From JAXMAR01 sp046350295 (lineage in GTDB: Bacteria > Planctomycetota > Planctomycetia > Gemmatales > Gemmataceae), in assembly GCA_046350295.1 (NCBI GenBank), contig JAXMAR010000062.1, positions 1-35,406 of the forward strand: a stretch of 35,406 nucleotides of DNA. Reading direction: 5' to 3'. The notes under the pieces were generated by a model. That model had not been told where the DNA came from, made no database searches, and saw nothing but the letters and a program-made list of their open reading frames with translations. Of this stretch, positions 1-7,824 are shown piece by piece. The translations under genes and the position numbers were made by a program. Numbering within the stretch: position 1 is the first letter of the stretch; every line of letters begins with the position of its first letter.

Positions 1-338
1 GCGTTCACTTCGGGAACGACGAGGGGAACCTCCGGGTCCATGCGCCAGGCGCTCGAGTTGTCGATGACGATGGCGCCCGCCTTGGCCGCGATCGGGCTCG
101 TCTCGCGGCTCACCGAAGCCGGCGTGCTGGAGAGGACGATATCGACGCCGGCGAAGGCCTCGGGGCGGATCGGTTCGACCTTGTAGGATTTGCCCTTGAA
201 CTCGACCGATTTGCCGGCGCTGCGCTCGGACGCGAGGAACTTGATGCTCGAGAGGGGCAGATTCCGCTCGGCGACGACCTGCCGCATGATCTCGCCCACG
301 GCGCCGGTGGCGCCGACGATCGCAACGCTGACAGACAC
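1..338 (-). CDS. asd: Aspartate-semialdehyde dehydrogenase, N-terminal part
   Basis: This NADPH-dependent enzyme converts aspartyl-4-phosphate to aspartate semialdehyde, a precursor of lysine/diaminopimelate, threonine and methionine. The gene runs off the left edge, so only about 112 N-terminal residues are present. The reading opens with VSVAIVGATGAVG, the Rossmann nucleotide-binding loop of the family, and continues with LASERSAGK, VLSSTPASVS and VIDNSSAWRM, which match the conserved NADP-binding half of Asd. The start is GTG at 338, with an AAAGGA ribosome site 7 nt upstream; no ATG lies close by. The active-site cysteine would lie outside the window. The family call is firm from these motifs. 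Confidence 0.93.
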   Translation of the reverse strand, partial: MSVSVAIVGATGAVGEIMRQVVAERNLPLSSIKFLASERSAGKSVEFKGKSYKVEPIRPEAFAGVDIVLSSTPASVSRETSPIAAKAGAIVIDNSSAWRMDPEVPLVVPEVN

Positions 339-576
339 GGTTATGTCCTTTCGGAGAGCGACGCGCGTTTCCCGCGGTCTTTGGCGGGAGGAGGACGCGC
401 GTCCTTCGGTTGAGGTTCGGACCATTTCCGCGGCGGACGATCGCAGCCCTTTGGAGGGCGCAGACCGGGGAAGCGTCACGGCGCAAGCCCGACGCATCCG
501 CGCGGAGGCCGCGTCTTTATTCTCATTTCGGGAAAGATGGGTGGCAAGGCGAGTTGGGGCGCCGTACGGCGTGCGA

Positions 577-1224
577 TCACTCGACGACGTTCGTGACCGG
601 GTGCGGGCTGGTGACTTCCGGGAAGCCGGCGCGGGCGTTGGAGACGACCCAGCTATAGACGGTGCGGAAGTCGACGGGAGCGCCGATGGCGGTCAGCTCC
701 CAGGACTCGAGTTTCTTGATGGGGCGGGGCATGTTGACGAAGTTGCGGTTGGTCAGGACCTTGCCGGTTCGGGCCTCGACGACCGAGACCTCCAGCTCCC
801 AGCGATAGCGCTCGATGGGCGGGGCGCCGTTGGGATAGGTCGTGCGATCGACGAACGACTTCTTGTGCGGTCCAAGGACGACCACCAGCATGGTCTGCTC
901 GACGCTCTCGGCGGCCCAGTTTTCGTTGAGCTTTTCTTGCCATTTCTCGAACAGCCGGCCGTTCGCCTTCATGAAGACCAACGGATAGATCTTGGCGTCG
1001 GGGGAAAAGGAGGCGGCCTCCGGCACGGCGCGAGCGCGGGCGGCCGGGGCGAGGTCGTCGGGGAACTTGAGCTTCTTCCCGGGCTTGGGCGCTTCCTTCT
1101 TCGGCTCGACGGCCTCGGCCTGGGGCTCGTCCTCGTTGGTCGGGCTGCCCAGCCAATCGAGCTGATAGCTCATGAAGACGAACGCCGCGCCGCCTACCAG
1201 GGTTGCGATCAGATAGGGCTTCAT
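577..1224 (-). CDS. Membrane-anchored protein of unknown function
   Basis: A 215-residue protein that I do not recognise. Residues 4-20 form one hydrophobic segment after MKP, so it is probably a single-pass anchored protein with most of the chain outside the membrane. A charged, proline- and lysine-rich linker follows (about residues 30-55), then a folded-looking alpha/beta region from about residue 70. The sequence AESVEQTMLVVVLGPHKKSF and the later RYRWELEVSVVEARTGKVL look like beta-strands. The ATG is preceded by GAGG with a usable spacing. It is transcribed on the same strand as asd, but about 240 nt separate them, so a shared transcript is uncertain. No catalytic motif was seen. Confidence 0.75.
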   Translation of the reverse strand: MKPYLIATLVGGAAFVFMSYQLDWLGSPTNEDEPQAEAVEPKKEAPKPGKKLKFPDDLAPAARARAVPEAASFSPDAKIYPLVFMKANGRLFEKWQEKLNENWAAESVEQTMLVVVLGPHKKSFVDRTTYPNGAPPIERYRWELEVSVVEARTGKVLTNRNFVNMPRPIKKLESWELTAIGAPVDFRTVYSWVVSNARAGFPEVTSPHPVTNVVE

Positions 1225-1350
1225 CGTGGCGCCTCAATGCCGCGGAACGGGCACGGACCGCGCACGCGATCCGGCTCGCGGGTAGAAAAACCTAGCATAA
1301 TTTGCGCGGGCGGGACGGGAATTCCCGTAAACGCCACGCCGGTCGCGCCG

Positions 1351-1378
1351 TTGAAAACCCCTGCCGGGCCGCTAGCAT
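1351..1378 (+). promoter_or_regulatory. Candidate sigma70-type promoter for the MetE-like gene
   Basis: TTGAAA (1351-1356), a 16-nt spacer and TAGCAT (1373-1378) lie 34 nt upstream of the ATG at 1413. The -35 matches the consensus at five of six positions and the -10 at four of six. It sits in the divergent gap between the membrane-anchored unknown and the methyltransferase. Confidence 0.4.
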
Positions 1379-1412
1379 ATCGGCAAATCGCCCGCGCGCT
1401 TCACCGACGCTC

Positions 1413-2441
1413 ATGACCGTTCCGCCGCTCCCCGCCACCGTCATCGGCAGCTGGTCGTTTCCGGGCTGGTACGTCAAGTTCTGCGAAGACGTCGCCCGCA
1501 ACCCCGATCTCTTCGGACCGGAGGACCGGGGCGAGGCGATCCGGGACGCGACGCGCCTGGCCATCGACGATCAGCTTCGCGCCGGAGCCGACATCATCAC
1601 CGACGGCGAGATGCAGCGCGTCGACTTCAACCTCGGCTTTTACGACTACCTGGAGGGGATCGAGGCGCAGCCGGCCGCGCGGCGCTGGGGAGCCCCGGCA
1701 CACGATCAGCGCAGCCGCTATTTGTGCGTGGCTCCGCTGGCCGCCCCGCGCGGGCTCGGCTGCGTGGCCGAATGGCGATTGCTGCGTGAATGGACGTCGG
1801 CGCCGGCGAAGATGCCCGTGCCCGGCCCGTTCACGCTCGCCGGCTGCATCCAGGGGGGCGAGGTCTACGCGGACCGCCACGCCGTGACCGAGGCGCTGAT
1901 CCCGATCGTCAACCAGGAGATGAAGCGACTGGTCGACGCGGGAGTCGCATTCATCCAGCTCGATGAGCCGAGCTTCGCCTGCCACCCGAAGGAGCCGGAC
2001 CTGTTCCTCGACATCATCGCCCGCACGGTCGCCGGGGTGAAGGCAAAGACCAGCATGCACATGTGCTTCGGCAACTACCGCGGGCGGGCCGTCGGCTGGC
2101 GCAGCTACGCTCCCCTGTTTCCGCATCTCGGCAAGGTCGCGGTCGATCAGCTCGCCCTGGAATTCGCCAGCCGCGAGATGGCCGAGATCGAACTCATCGA
2201 GCAGATCCCGGCGCCGAAGGAAGTGGCGGTCGGCCTCGTCGATGTCAAGAATACATGGATCGAGCCACCCGAGTTGGTGGCTGAGCGGCTGCGGACGGTG
2301 CTGAAGCACATCGAGCCGGAGCGCGTGCACGTGACGCCCGACTGCGGCTTCTCGCAAACGGCACGGTTCATCGCGAGCAAGAAGCTGGCGAGCATGGCGG
2401 CCGGCGTGCGGCAGGTGCGGCGCGAGCGGCGCCTCGATTGA
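1413..2441 (+). CDS. MetE-like cobalamin-independent methionine synthase, catalytic domain only
   Basis: A 342-residue zinc methyltransferase of the MetE C-terminal/UROD barrel family, which transfers a methyl group to a thiol such as homocysteine. The zinc ligands can be placed: His216 and Cys218 (HMC), Glu250 and Cys311 (PDCG). The 61-residue gap between Glu and the last Cys equals the spacing in E. coli MetE (E665-C726). The protein opens with TVIGSWSFPGW and has ITDGEMQR and FIQLDEPSF, all typical of this barrel. It is half the length of classical MetE and lacks its N-terminal domain, so the methyl donor may not be polyglutamylated methyl-folate. The open frame extends upstream to 1302, but ATG 1413 was chosen because the match starts there; its ribosome site is poor. 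Confidence 0.88.
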   Translation: MTVPPLPATVIGSWSFPGWYVKFCEDVARNPDLFGPEDRGEAIRDATRLAIDDQLRAGADIITDGEMQRVDFNLGFYDYLEGIEAQPAARRWGAPAHDQRSRYLCVAPLAAPRGLGCVAEWRLLREWTSAPAKMPVPGPFTLAGCIQGGEVYADRHAVTEALIPIVNQEMKRLVDAGVAFIQLDEPSFACHPKEPDLFLDIIARTVAGVKAKTSMHMCFGNYRGRAVGWRSYAPLFPHLGKVAVDQLALEFASREMAEIELIEQIPAPKEVAVGLVDVKNTWIEPPELVAERLRTVLKHIEPERVHVTPDCGFSQTARFIASKKLASMAAGVRQVRRERRLD

Positions 2442-2474
2442 TGAGCGCCGGAAAGTCAGAGCCGGGAGCGTTCG

Positions 2475-2861
2475 ATGTCCGAGCCCTATGTCGCCATCCA
2501 GGTCGTCATGATGCCGCGGGACACGAATCCGCTGGGGAGCATTTTCGGCGGCGTGATCCTGAGCTATATCGACCAGGCGGCGGCGGTCGGGGCGCGGCGC
2601 GAGGCGGTCCGAGCCGGGGCCGAGCAGCCGTTTCTCGTCACGGTGGCGTTCAACCGGGTCGAGTTCAAGCAGCCGGTGCTGGTGGGGGACGTGGTCCGAT
2701 TCATCACGCGCGTGGAGCGGTTGGGAAGGACGTCGATCACGATGAACGTCAGTGTCGAGGCGGACCGGGGCGGCGCGACGCTTCAGGTGACCGAGGCGGA
2801 AGTCGTCTATGTCCGCATCGACCCAGAGACGCGGCGGCCCGTGCCGTTAAAGGGCGAATGA
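2475..2861 (+). CDS. Hotdog-fold acyl-CoA thioesterase (YciA-like)
   Basis: A 128-residue single-domain hotdog protein expected to hydrolyse acyl-CoA to free acid and CoA in the cytoplasm. The signature NPLGSIFGGVILSYIDQAA (about residues 18-36) matches the family pattern N-P-x-G-x-x-F-G-G followed by the catalytic-helix Asp. A second part, RVEFKQPVLVGDVV, matches the strand typical of acyl-CoA thioesterases. The ATG has a GGGAG site 7-8 nt upstream. It follows the MetE-like gene by 33 nt on the same strand and precedes a MaoC-type hydratase, suggesting a small acyl-CoA operon. Substrate chain length cannot be read from the sequence. Confidence 0.88.
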   Translation: MSEPYVAIQVVMMPRDTNPLGSIFGGVILSYIDQAAAVGARREAVRAGAEQPFLVTVAFNRVEFKQPVLVGDVVRFITRVERLGRTSITMNVSVEADRGGATLQVTEAEVVYVRIDPETRRPVPLKGE

Positions 2862-2942
2862 ACTGGGACGGCGTAACCCCGCACGCTCGAAGACTCGCGT
2901 GCGGGCTTTGGAGGCGCCGGTACGGAAGACGGAGAGACGAGC

Positions 2943-3440
2943 ATGTCCTTCACCGCGATGCACCTGTTCTTCGACGATGTCGCGATCGGCCAGGAGTGGG
3001 AATCCTCCGGGCGGACGCTGACCGAGGCGGACATCGTGAACTACGCGGGCCTGAGCGGCGACTTCAATCCCATCCACGTGGACCACGTCTTCGCAGCCGG
3101 GACACCGTTCCGCAAGCCGATCGCGCATGGCCTTCTGGTACTGTCCATGGCGAGCGGCCTGATGATCGCGGCGCCACCCATGCGGACCCTCGCCTTCGTG
3201 GAGATGAAGGACTGGCAGTTCAAGGCGCCGGTGTTCATCGGCGACACGATCCGGTGCCGGACCAAGGTGCTGGAGAAGGCGGAGCGGGCACGCGGACGGC
3301 GCGGGCTGGTCACGTGGCAACGGCAGGTAGTCAATCAGAATGAGCAGATCGTGCAGGAGGGGCAGACGGTGACGCTGGTGGAGGGGCGGGCGACGCTGAA
3401 GGGGAACGGAGAGGCGGAAAACTCCACGTCAAGCACATGA
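2943..3440 (+). CDS. MaoC-like (R)-specific enoyl-CoA hydratase/dehydratase
   Basis: A 165-residue hotdog protein of the MaoC family, which adds water to trans-2-enoyl-CoA. The hydratase motif is visible as SGDFNPIHVDHVFA (about residues 37-50) with the catalytic Asp and His, followed by PIAHGLLVLSMASGL, the usual second half of the motif. The start ATG follows GGAGAGACGAGC, a good ribosome site. An 81-nt gap separates it from the thioesterase upstream, so the two are probably co-transcribed and act on related CoA esters. The last 15 residues are polar and probably disordered. Confidence 0.9.
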   Translation: MSFTAMHLFFDDVAIGQEWESSGRTLTEADIVNYAGLSGDFNPIHVDHVFAAGTPFRKPIAHGLLVLSMASGLMIAAPPMRTLAFVEMKDWQFKAPVFIGDTIRCRTKVLEKAERARGRRGLVTWQRQVVNQNEQIVQEGQTVTLVEGRATLKGNGEAENSTSST

Positions 3441-3467
3441 ACCTCGTCTCGATCTTCCGTAAACGAG

Positions 3468-3763
3468 ATGCCCATGAAGCCACGAGTCATCAAGACAGAG
3501 GCACAGTACGAAGCGACGCTGGCGCGGATCGAGAAGCTCTTTGACGCCAAGCCCGGCACGCCAAGAGGAGACGAACTTGAATTGCTGCTTCTCCTTGTGG
3601 ACCACTATGAAGACGCCGCATGTCCGATTCCATTTCCCGACCCAAGCTTGTCGCCGGGTTGGGATTGCCGGCGGAAGTCGCGCTGCACGTCGGCAAACCG
3701 AAGGCAAAAAGCACACAGGCCCGAGGCGGTTCGCGCCCCGGGCCCGTCTTGGTTTCACGGTAA
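3468..3763 (+). pseudogene. HigA-type antitoxin remnant with internal deletion
   Basis: The first 57 codons read as the N-terminus of a planctomycete/cyanobacterial HigA-like antitoxin: MKPRVIKTEAQYEATL, FDAKPGTPRGDELELL, then VDHYED and PIPFPDP. At about 3645 the frame is lost. In another frame the next codons read LVAGLGLPAEVALHVGKPK, which matches the C-terminal helix of the same family (GLGIPAEVLL), and end at TAA 3761-3763. The middle portion, which carries the helix-turn-helix, is missing, so an internal deletion with frameshift explains the gene best. No HigB-type toxin flanks it. The reading frame itself continues out of frame to 3812, but that part resembles nothing. Confidence 0.7.
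3706..3744 (-). terminator. Rho-independent terminator for the VWA gene
   Basis: An 11-bp stem (3718-3728 with 3734-3744, one A-C mismatch, 5-nt loop) lies just past the stop of the minus-strand VWA gene at 3775. On that strand it is followed, after 7 nt, by a run of five T residues (A-run at 3706-3710). It overlaps the end of the HigA remnant. Confidence 0.6.
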
Positions 3764-3774
3764 CACACGATCGG

Positions 3775-4962
3775 CTACTTCTTCTTCGGCTCCTCCGGCA
3801 CGGTGTAGGTGATGCCGTTCCGCGCCGCCTGGGTCCCCAGGATGCGCAGGACGTTGCCGTCGAAGCTGTCGCGGATGCTGCCGGCGAGCTTGGCGTCCTC
3901 GGACGCCTTTTTGGCGATGAACTCGTTGCGTTTCTTGTCGAGGTCGAGGATGTTCTGGGTCAGGACTTCACGCTCCTTCTCGACCTTCTTGATGTACTCG
4001 CGCTGCTGTTCGAGCGACTTGCCCTTGAGTTGGTCGGGCAACTCTTCCTTCTTGAGCGCTTCGAGCTTCACCTTGCCCGCCTTCAGCGCGTTGATGAGGC
4101 AGTAGGCGGCGCCACCGTCGCCGGCGCGGGCGTAGAAGCCGGCGCGGCCGGCCGCGGCCGGGGCGTCGAGTTTGGCCGTCGTGTCGGCGAGCGCCTTCTT
4201 CTCGAGCTGTTCCTCGGCCTTGCCATACACCAGCGTCGTCTCGCTGATCTTGGCGTTGAGAGCGGCGAGGTCCTTGTCAAAAGGCGTGGCGACGGCGACG
4301 ACGGGGCCGCCGCCGGCGTCGATCTGAACGAAGGAGCCTTCGGCGGCGCGGCAGATCTTGAGCCAGTGTTCCTTGGCCGATGCGCTGTTGCCGCACAGCA
4401 CGGTGTTGATGATGATGTCGCGCTTGACGGCTTCCTTGCAGGTTTCGGGATACTTGACGTCGTCCGGATAGTCCATGTGCGGCGGAGCGTCGCCGACGAG
4501 GAAGATCATCTTGAGGACTTTCTTGTCCTTGCTCCAGGTGATCTTGTGCACCGCGTCGAACAGGGCCTGATTGACGCTCTCCGGCTCGTCGCCCCCTTCA
4601 TCGGCGGTGAAGCTCATGACGTTCTTGTACACGGTGTCCAGGTCGTCGGTCAGCTCGAAGACCTTGGTGATGAAGGAGTCGCCGCGATCGCGATAGGCGA
4701 CCAGACCGACCTTGACGTGGGGCGTCGGCTTGCCGGTCGAGATCTGGTTGCAGATCGACCAGATTTTCTTCTTGGCGGCGTCGATTAGACCGCCCATGCT
4801 GCCGGTGGTGTCCAGGCAGAAGACGACCTCGACGCGCGGCTTCTCGGCCGCTTTCGCCTCCGTCTTGCCTGGTGTCTTGGGGTCATCGGCCCGGGCCGAG
4901 CCGGACAGGAGGAGGGCGAGGCAGAGCATGCCGCCGCCCAGGATCAGCTTTCGCAACGACAT
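3775..4962 (-). CDS. Secreted VWA-domain protein, copy 1
   Basis: A 395-residue exported protein with a signal peptide (about residues 1-25, ending SARA-DD) and a von Willebrand factor A domain (about 44-250). The MIDAS metal site starts at Asp51 in FCLDTTGSMGG, and a Thr/Asp-containing GDAPPHMDYPDD follows near residues 155-166. The C-terminal third is rich in Lys and Glu (residues about 290-365) and probably forms a coiled coil. It is a close paralogue of the gene at 5103-6242. The ATG has a strong TAAGGAG site. VWA domains usually bind protein ligands through a divalent metal; the partner here is unknown. A hairpin terminator follows the stop. Confidence 0.88.
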   Translation of the reverse strand: MSLRKLILGGGMLCLALLLSGSARADDPKTPGKTEAKAAEKPRVEVVFCLDTTGSMGGLIDAAKKKIWSICNQISTGKPTPHVKVGLVAYRDRGDSFITKVFELTDDLDTVYKNVMSFTADEGGDEPESVNQALFDAVHKITWSKDKKVLKMIFLVGDAPPHMDYPDDVKYPETCKEAVKRDIIINTVLCGNSASAKEHWLKICRAAEGSFVQIDAGGGPVVAVATPFDKDLAALNAKISETTLVYGKAEEQLEKKALADTTAKLDAPAAAGRAGFYARAGDGGAAYCLINALKAGKVKLEALKKEELPDQLKGKSLEQQREYIKKVEKEREVLTQNILDLDKKRNEFIAKKASEDAKLAGSIRDSFDGNVLRILGTQAARNGITYTVPEEPKKK

Positions 4963-5007
4963 CGTTCGCTCCTTACAGAGAGTTCGTAGGGTCCATGTCT
5001 CTAGACG

Positions 5008-5041
5008 AAAAAGAGGCCGCCACGGATTGTCCCGCAGCGGC
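5008..5041 (-). terminator. Possible terminator between the two VWA genes
   Basis: On the minus strand a GCCGC/GCGGC stem (5016-5020 with 5037-5041), with further pairing inside, is followed by CTCTTTTT (5008-5015). It lies downstream of the stop of VWA copy 2 and about 45 nt before the start of copy 1, so the two genes may be transcribed separately or with attenuation. Confidence 0.4.
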
Positions 5042-5102
5042 GTTCACGAGCAAAGGTTGTTGTCACAGTTTCAGAGCCGAAAGCGTAAGCGACGGTTGGG
5101 CG

Positions 5103-6242
5103 TCAGCGCCGGCGCGCCGCCTGGGTTTCGACGATGCGCAGGACGTTGGTATCGAAAGCCGTGGCGGGCGCCAGCCGGGCGTCCTCGGCTTGCTTCTTGG
5201 CGATGAAGTCGCTGCGGCGCCGGTCCAGTTCGATGACGCGCTGCGTCATGACGTCGCGCTCCTTCTGGAGCTTCGAGACGTAGGCCTTTTGCTCTTCGAG
5301 GGTCTTGCCCTTGAGCTGGTCGGGCAGCTCGTCCTTCTTGAGATCCTCGAGCTTCACCTTGCCTTCCTTCAACCCGTTCAAGAGGCAGTAGGTGACGAGC
5401 CCCTCGTTGTTGCGAGCGTAGAAGCCGGCACGCTCGGCGGCGGCGATGAGGCCGAGATCCTTGTTCTTCCTGGCGAGGTCTTTGTTCTCCTTCTGCACCT
5501 CCATGCTGCCCCAGACCAGGGTCGTGTCGCTGATCTTGGCGTTCAATTCGGCCAGCTCCTTGTCGAACGGCGTGGCGACCGCGACGACCGGGCCGCCGTC
5601 GGCCTCGATCTGCACGAAGGAGCCTTCGGTGGCGCGGCAGATCTTGAGCCAGTGCTCCTTGGCGGAGGCGCTCGAACCGCACAGCACCGTGTTGATGACG
5701 ATGTCGCGTTTGAGGGCTTCCTTGCAGGTTTCCGGGTATTTCACGTCGTCCGGGTAGTCCATGTGGGGCGGGGCGTCGCCGACGAGGAAGATCATGCGCA
5801 GCGTCTTCTTGTCCTTGCTCCAGGCGATCTTGTGCACGGCGTCGTAGAGCGCCTGGTTGACGCTCTCCGGCTCGTCGCCCCCTTCGTCGGCCTTGAACCC
5901 CATGAGCTTGGCGTAGACGCCGTCGAGATCGTCCGTGAGGTCATGGACCTGGGTGATGTAGGAGTCGCCGCGGTCGCGATAGGCGACCAGGCCGACCTTG
6001 ACGTGGGGCGTCGGCTTGAGCGTGGTGATCTGGTTGCTGATGGCCCAGATCTTCTTCTTGGCGGCGTCGATCAGGCCGGTCATGCTGCCGGTGGTATCCA
6101 GGCAGAAGACGACCTCGACCCGCGGCTTCTCGGCCGGCTTCGCCTCTTCCTTGGCGGCGGGCTTGGCGCCGGCGGCGGCGGAGCCGGCGAACAACGGGGC
6201 GAGGCAGAGCAAGCCGCTCGCGAGGATCCAGTGGCGCGACAT
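5103..6242 (-). CDS. Secreted VWA-domain protein, copy 2
   Basis: A 379-residue paralogue of the adjacent gene. It has a signal peptide (residues 1 to about 24, GSAAAGA), a VWA domain with MIDAS Asp49 (FCLDTTGSM), the same GDAPPHMDYPDDVKYPETC block, and a charged C-terminal helical region containing QLKGKTLEEQKAYV. Much of the chain is identical to copy 1, including the HWLKICRA segment and VVAVATPFDK, so this is a tandem duplication; the N-terminal linker and the 260-280 region differ most. The ATG follows AAGGAG with good spacing. It is divergent from rpsL. Role unknown; probably binds a protein or envelope partner outside the cytoplasm. Confidence 0.88.
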   Translation of the reverse strand: MSRHWILASGLLCLAPLFAGSAAAGAKPAAKEEAKPAEKPRVEVVFCLDTTGSMTGLIDAAKKKIWAISNQITTLKPTPHVKVGLVAYRDRGDSYITQVHDLTDDLDGVYAKLMGFKADEGGDEPESVNQALYDAVHKIAWSKDKKTLRMIFLVGDAPPHMDYPDDVKYPETCKEALKRDIVINTVLCGSSASAKEHWLKICRATEGSFVQIEADGGPVVAVATPFDKELAELNAKISDTTLVWGSMEVQKENKDLARKNKDLGLIAAAERAGFYARNNEGLVTYCLLNGLKEGKVKLEDLKKDELPDQLKGKTLEEQKAYVSKLQKERDVMTQRVIELDRRRSDFIAKKQAEDARLAPATAFDTNVLRIVETQAARRR

Positions 6243-6351
6243 GATACGCTCCTTGAGAAAGGCGTGAGGAGTCCGACATCATGACGAAACGGCGCCGCGG
6301 TTGGATTGCGTGGCGGGCGTTTTCGTGGCGGCCGTTTTCGCGGCGCTCCTC

Positions 6352-6380
6352 TTGACCCCCGCCCGCGAACGCACTACCCT
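6352..6380 (+). promoter_or_regulatory. Candidate promoter of the rpsL operon
   Basis: TTGACC (6352-6357), a 17-nt spacer and TACCCT (6375-6380), preceded by GCAC. The 11-mer CGCACTACCCT is repeated exactly in the promoter candidate at 13534-13561. TAGCAT at 6380-6385 is an alternative -10 but has no -35 at a normal distance. A short GGATC/GATCC hairpin lies between here and the ATG. Confidence 0.5.
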
Positions 6381-6435
6381 AGCATTTTGTGATTTTCGGA
6401 AGGACCGCGGATCGAGATCCGGGTCGGGAGAAGTC

Positions 6436-6828
6436 ATGCCAACCATCAACCAGCTGGTGCGCAAGCCGCGCCGGCAGCAATACAGCAGGCCGAAGCATCC
6501 CGCCTTGGTCGGCTGCCCGCAGAAGCGCGGCGTCTGTCTGCAAGTGAAGACCATGACGCCCAAGAAGCCGAACTCCGCCCTCCGCAAGGTGGCGCGCGTG
6601 CGGCTCTCCAACGGTACCGAGGTCACCGCCTACATCGGCGGCGAAGGCCACAATCTGCAGGAGCACTCCATCGTGCTCGTGCGTGGCGGGCGCGTCCGCG
6701 ATTTGCCGGGCGTCCGCTATCACATCGTTCGCGGCGTCCTGGACTGCCAGCCACCCTCGGCCGTCACCGAGGTCAAGACGCGGCGGCAAGCTCGTTCCAA
6801 GTACGGTCAAAAGAAGGAAGCCAAGTAA
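6436..6828 (+). CDS. rpsL: 30S ribosomal protein S12
   Basis: A 130-residue protein of the decoding centre of the small subunit. It starts PTINQLVRKPR and carries TPKKPNSALRKVARVRL, the loop facing helix 44 of 16S rRNA, with Lys43 intact. At position 88 (E. coli numbering with Met) the usual Lys is Arg: GGRVRDLPGVRYH, codon CGC at 6697-6699. Asp89, the residue that is methylthiolated in many bacteria, is retained. The length is normal (E. coli has 124) with a basic C-terminal tail. ATG 6436 follows GGGAGAAGTC. It heads a short str operon with a zinc-ribbon protein and rpsG. Confidence 0.98.
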   Translation: MPTINQLVRKPRRQQYSRPKHPALVGCPQKRGVCLQVKTMTPKKPNSALRKVARVRLSNGTEVTAYIGGEGHNLQEHSIVLVRGGRVRDLPGVRYHIVRGVLDCQPPSAVTEVKTRRQARSKYGQKKEAK

Positions 6829-6965
6829 GGCGCGACGGGAGGCTCCGGCTTCCCCGATCCGGTCCCGTCCGGCTCTGCTCGGCCGGCGGGATGCGCGGGC
6901 AACCAGTCGGGTTCGGCTCCGCCGGGGTCGAACGGGAAACTTCGTTGGCCCAAGCAGGACTTCGC

Positions 6966-7202
6966 ATGCTAGAGCTTCAGATCGCCTTCGATTTTCGCTG
7001 TTGCTTGTGTGGGCACAGCATGGGAGTAACGTTGAAGTGTGCCGGCAACGCCCTGAACGCCGGCCAGAGGGGCTGGGCGACCGTCAAAGTCCCCTGCCCC
7101 ACCTGCCACGAGAATAACCGGCTCACCTTCTCCACCGACGGCGTCCTGCACGAAGTCGAACCGGAGAACGCCGGCCGTGTGCAGGAGCCGTCGCTGAACT
7201 GA
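6966..7202 (+). CDS. Small zinc-ribbon-like protein between rpsL and rpsG
   Basis: A 78-residue protein that I cannot assign to a family. It has FRCCLCGHS near the N-terminus (about residues 10-18) and VPCPTCHENNRL at about 44-55, so two C-x2-C knuckles that could hold a zinc ion, plus an extra Cys in LKCAGN. The end is acidic and polar. ATG 6966 is preceded by AGGAC at a normal distance; the frame also continues upstream to 6891. It stands in the position between S12 and S7, 137 nt after rpsL and about 140 nt before rpsG, so it is probably co-transcribed with ribosomal genes. A role in ribosome or RNA binding is only a guess from context. Confidence 0.7.
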   Translation: MLELQIAFDFRCCLCGHSMGVTLKCAGNALNAGQRGWATVKVPCPTCHENNRLTFSTDGVLHEVEPENAGRVQEPSLN

Positions 7203-7343
7203 TTTTGGAGCGCCCTGGCTCGGCGCCGCTCTGGCTGTGGGCCGGTTCCCAGGCCAAAGCGGCGTCGAGTTGCCGCATTCCATAGCTGCCACGGCGCCCC
7301 AAATGCGGTAGGATAAAGAGACAACCACGAGGTCACCCAAGAT

Positions 7344-7820
7344 ATGGCCAGCAAGAGACGCACCGCGAGCGCCGACACCCTCAAGCCCGATCCGCGCTAC
7401 GGCTCCAAGCTCGCTTCCAAGTTCATCAACTGCCTGATGTGGGGCGGCAAGAAGCCCACCGCCCAGCGCATTTTTTACGGCGCGATGGACCAGATCAAGA
7501 AGCGCATGCCCGACCTCAACCCCATCGACGTCTTCACCCAGGCGGTCGAGCACGTCAAGCCGACGGTCGAGGTCCGCTCCAAGCGCGTCGGCGGCGCCAC
7601 CTACCAGGTGCCCATGCAGGTCAACCGCGTACGGCAGCAGAGCCTGTCGATCCGCTGGATCATCGGCGCCTCGCGCGGCAAGAAAGGCCGCCCGATGCAC
7701 CTGCGTCTCGCCGAAGAGCTCATGGCCGCCTACCGCCGCGAAGGCGAAGCGATGACCAAGCGCGAGAATACCATCAAGATGGCGGAGTCGAACAAGGCGT
7801 TCGCCCACTTCGCGTGGTAA
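7344..7820 (+). CDS. rpsG: 30S ribosomal protein S7
   Basis: A 158-residue primary 16S rRNA-binding protein of the 30S head; it organises the 3' major domain. Recognisable parts are DPRYGSKLASKFINCLMWGGKK at the start, PTVEVRSKRVGGATYQVP and the MQVNRVRQQSLSIRWI segment, then KRENTIKMAESNKAFAHFAW at the C-terminus, which matches the family end HRMAEANKAFAHYRW. The ATG follows GAGGT by about 10 nt. TAGGAT at 7311-7316 could be a -10 for an internal promoter. No fusA or tuf follows; instead a small unknown gene starts 4 nt after the stop. Confidence 0.98.
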   Translation: MASKRRTASADTLKPDPRYGSKLASKFINCLMWGGKKPTAQRIFYGAMDQIKKRMPDLNPIDVFTQAVEHVKPTVEVRSKRVGGATYQVPMQVNRVRQQSLSIRWIIGASRGKKGRPMHLRLAEELMAAYRREGEAMTKRENTIKMAESNKAFAHFAW

Positions 7821-7824
7821 ACGT

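Noticed and set aside
3541..4788. Long plus-strand frame over the first VWA gene
   Set aside because: It mirrors the VWA gene on the other strand; its sequence is low-complexity Leu/Asp/Val typical of antisense frames in GC-rich DNA.
4872..6284. Long plus-strand frame over the second VWA gene
   Set aside because: Antisense shadow of the same kind; the VWA gene has a signal peptide, ribosome site and MIDAS motif.
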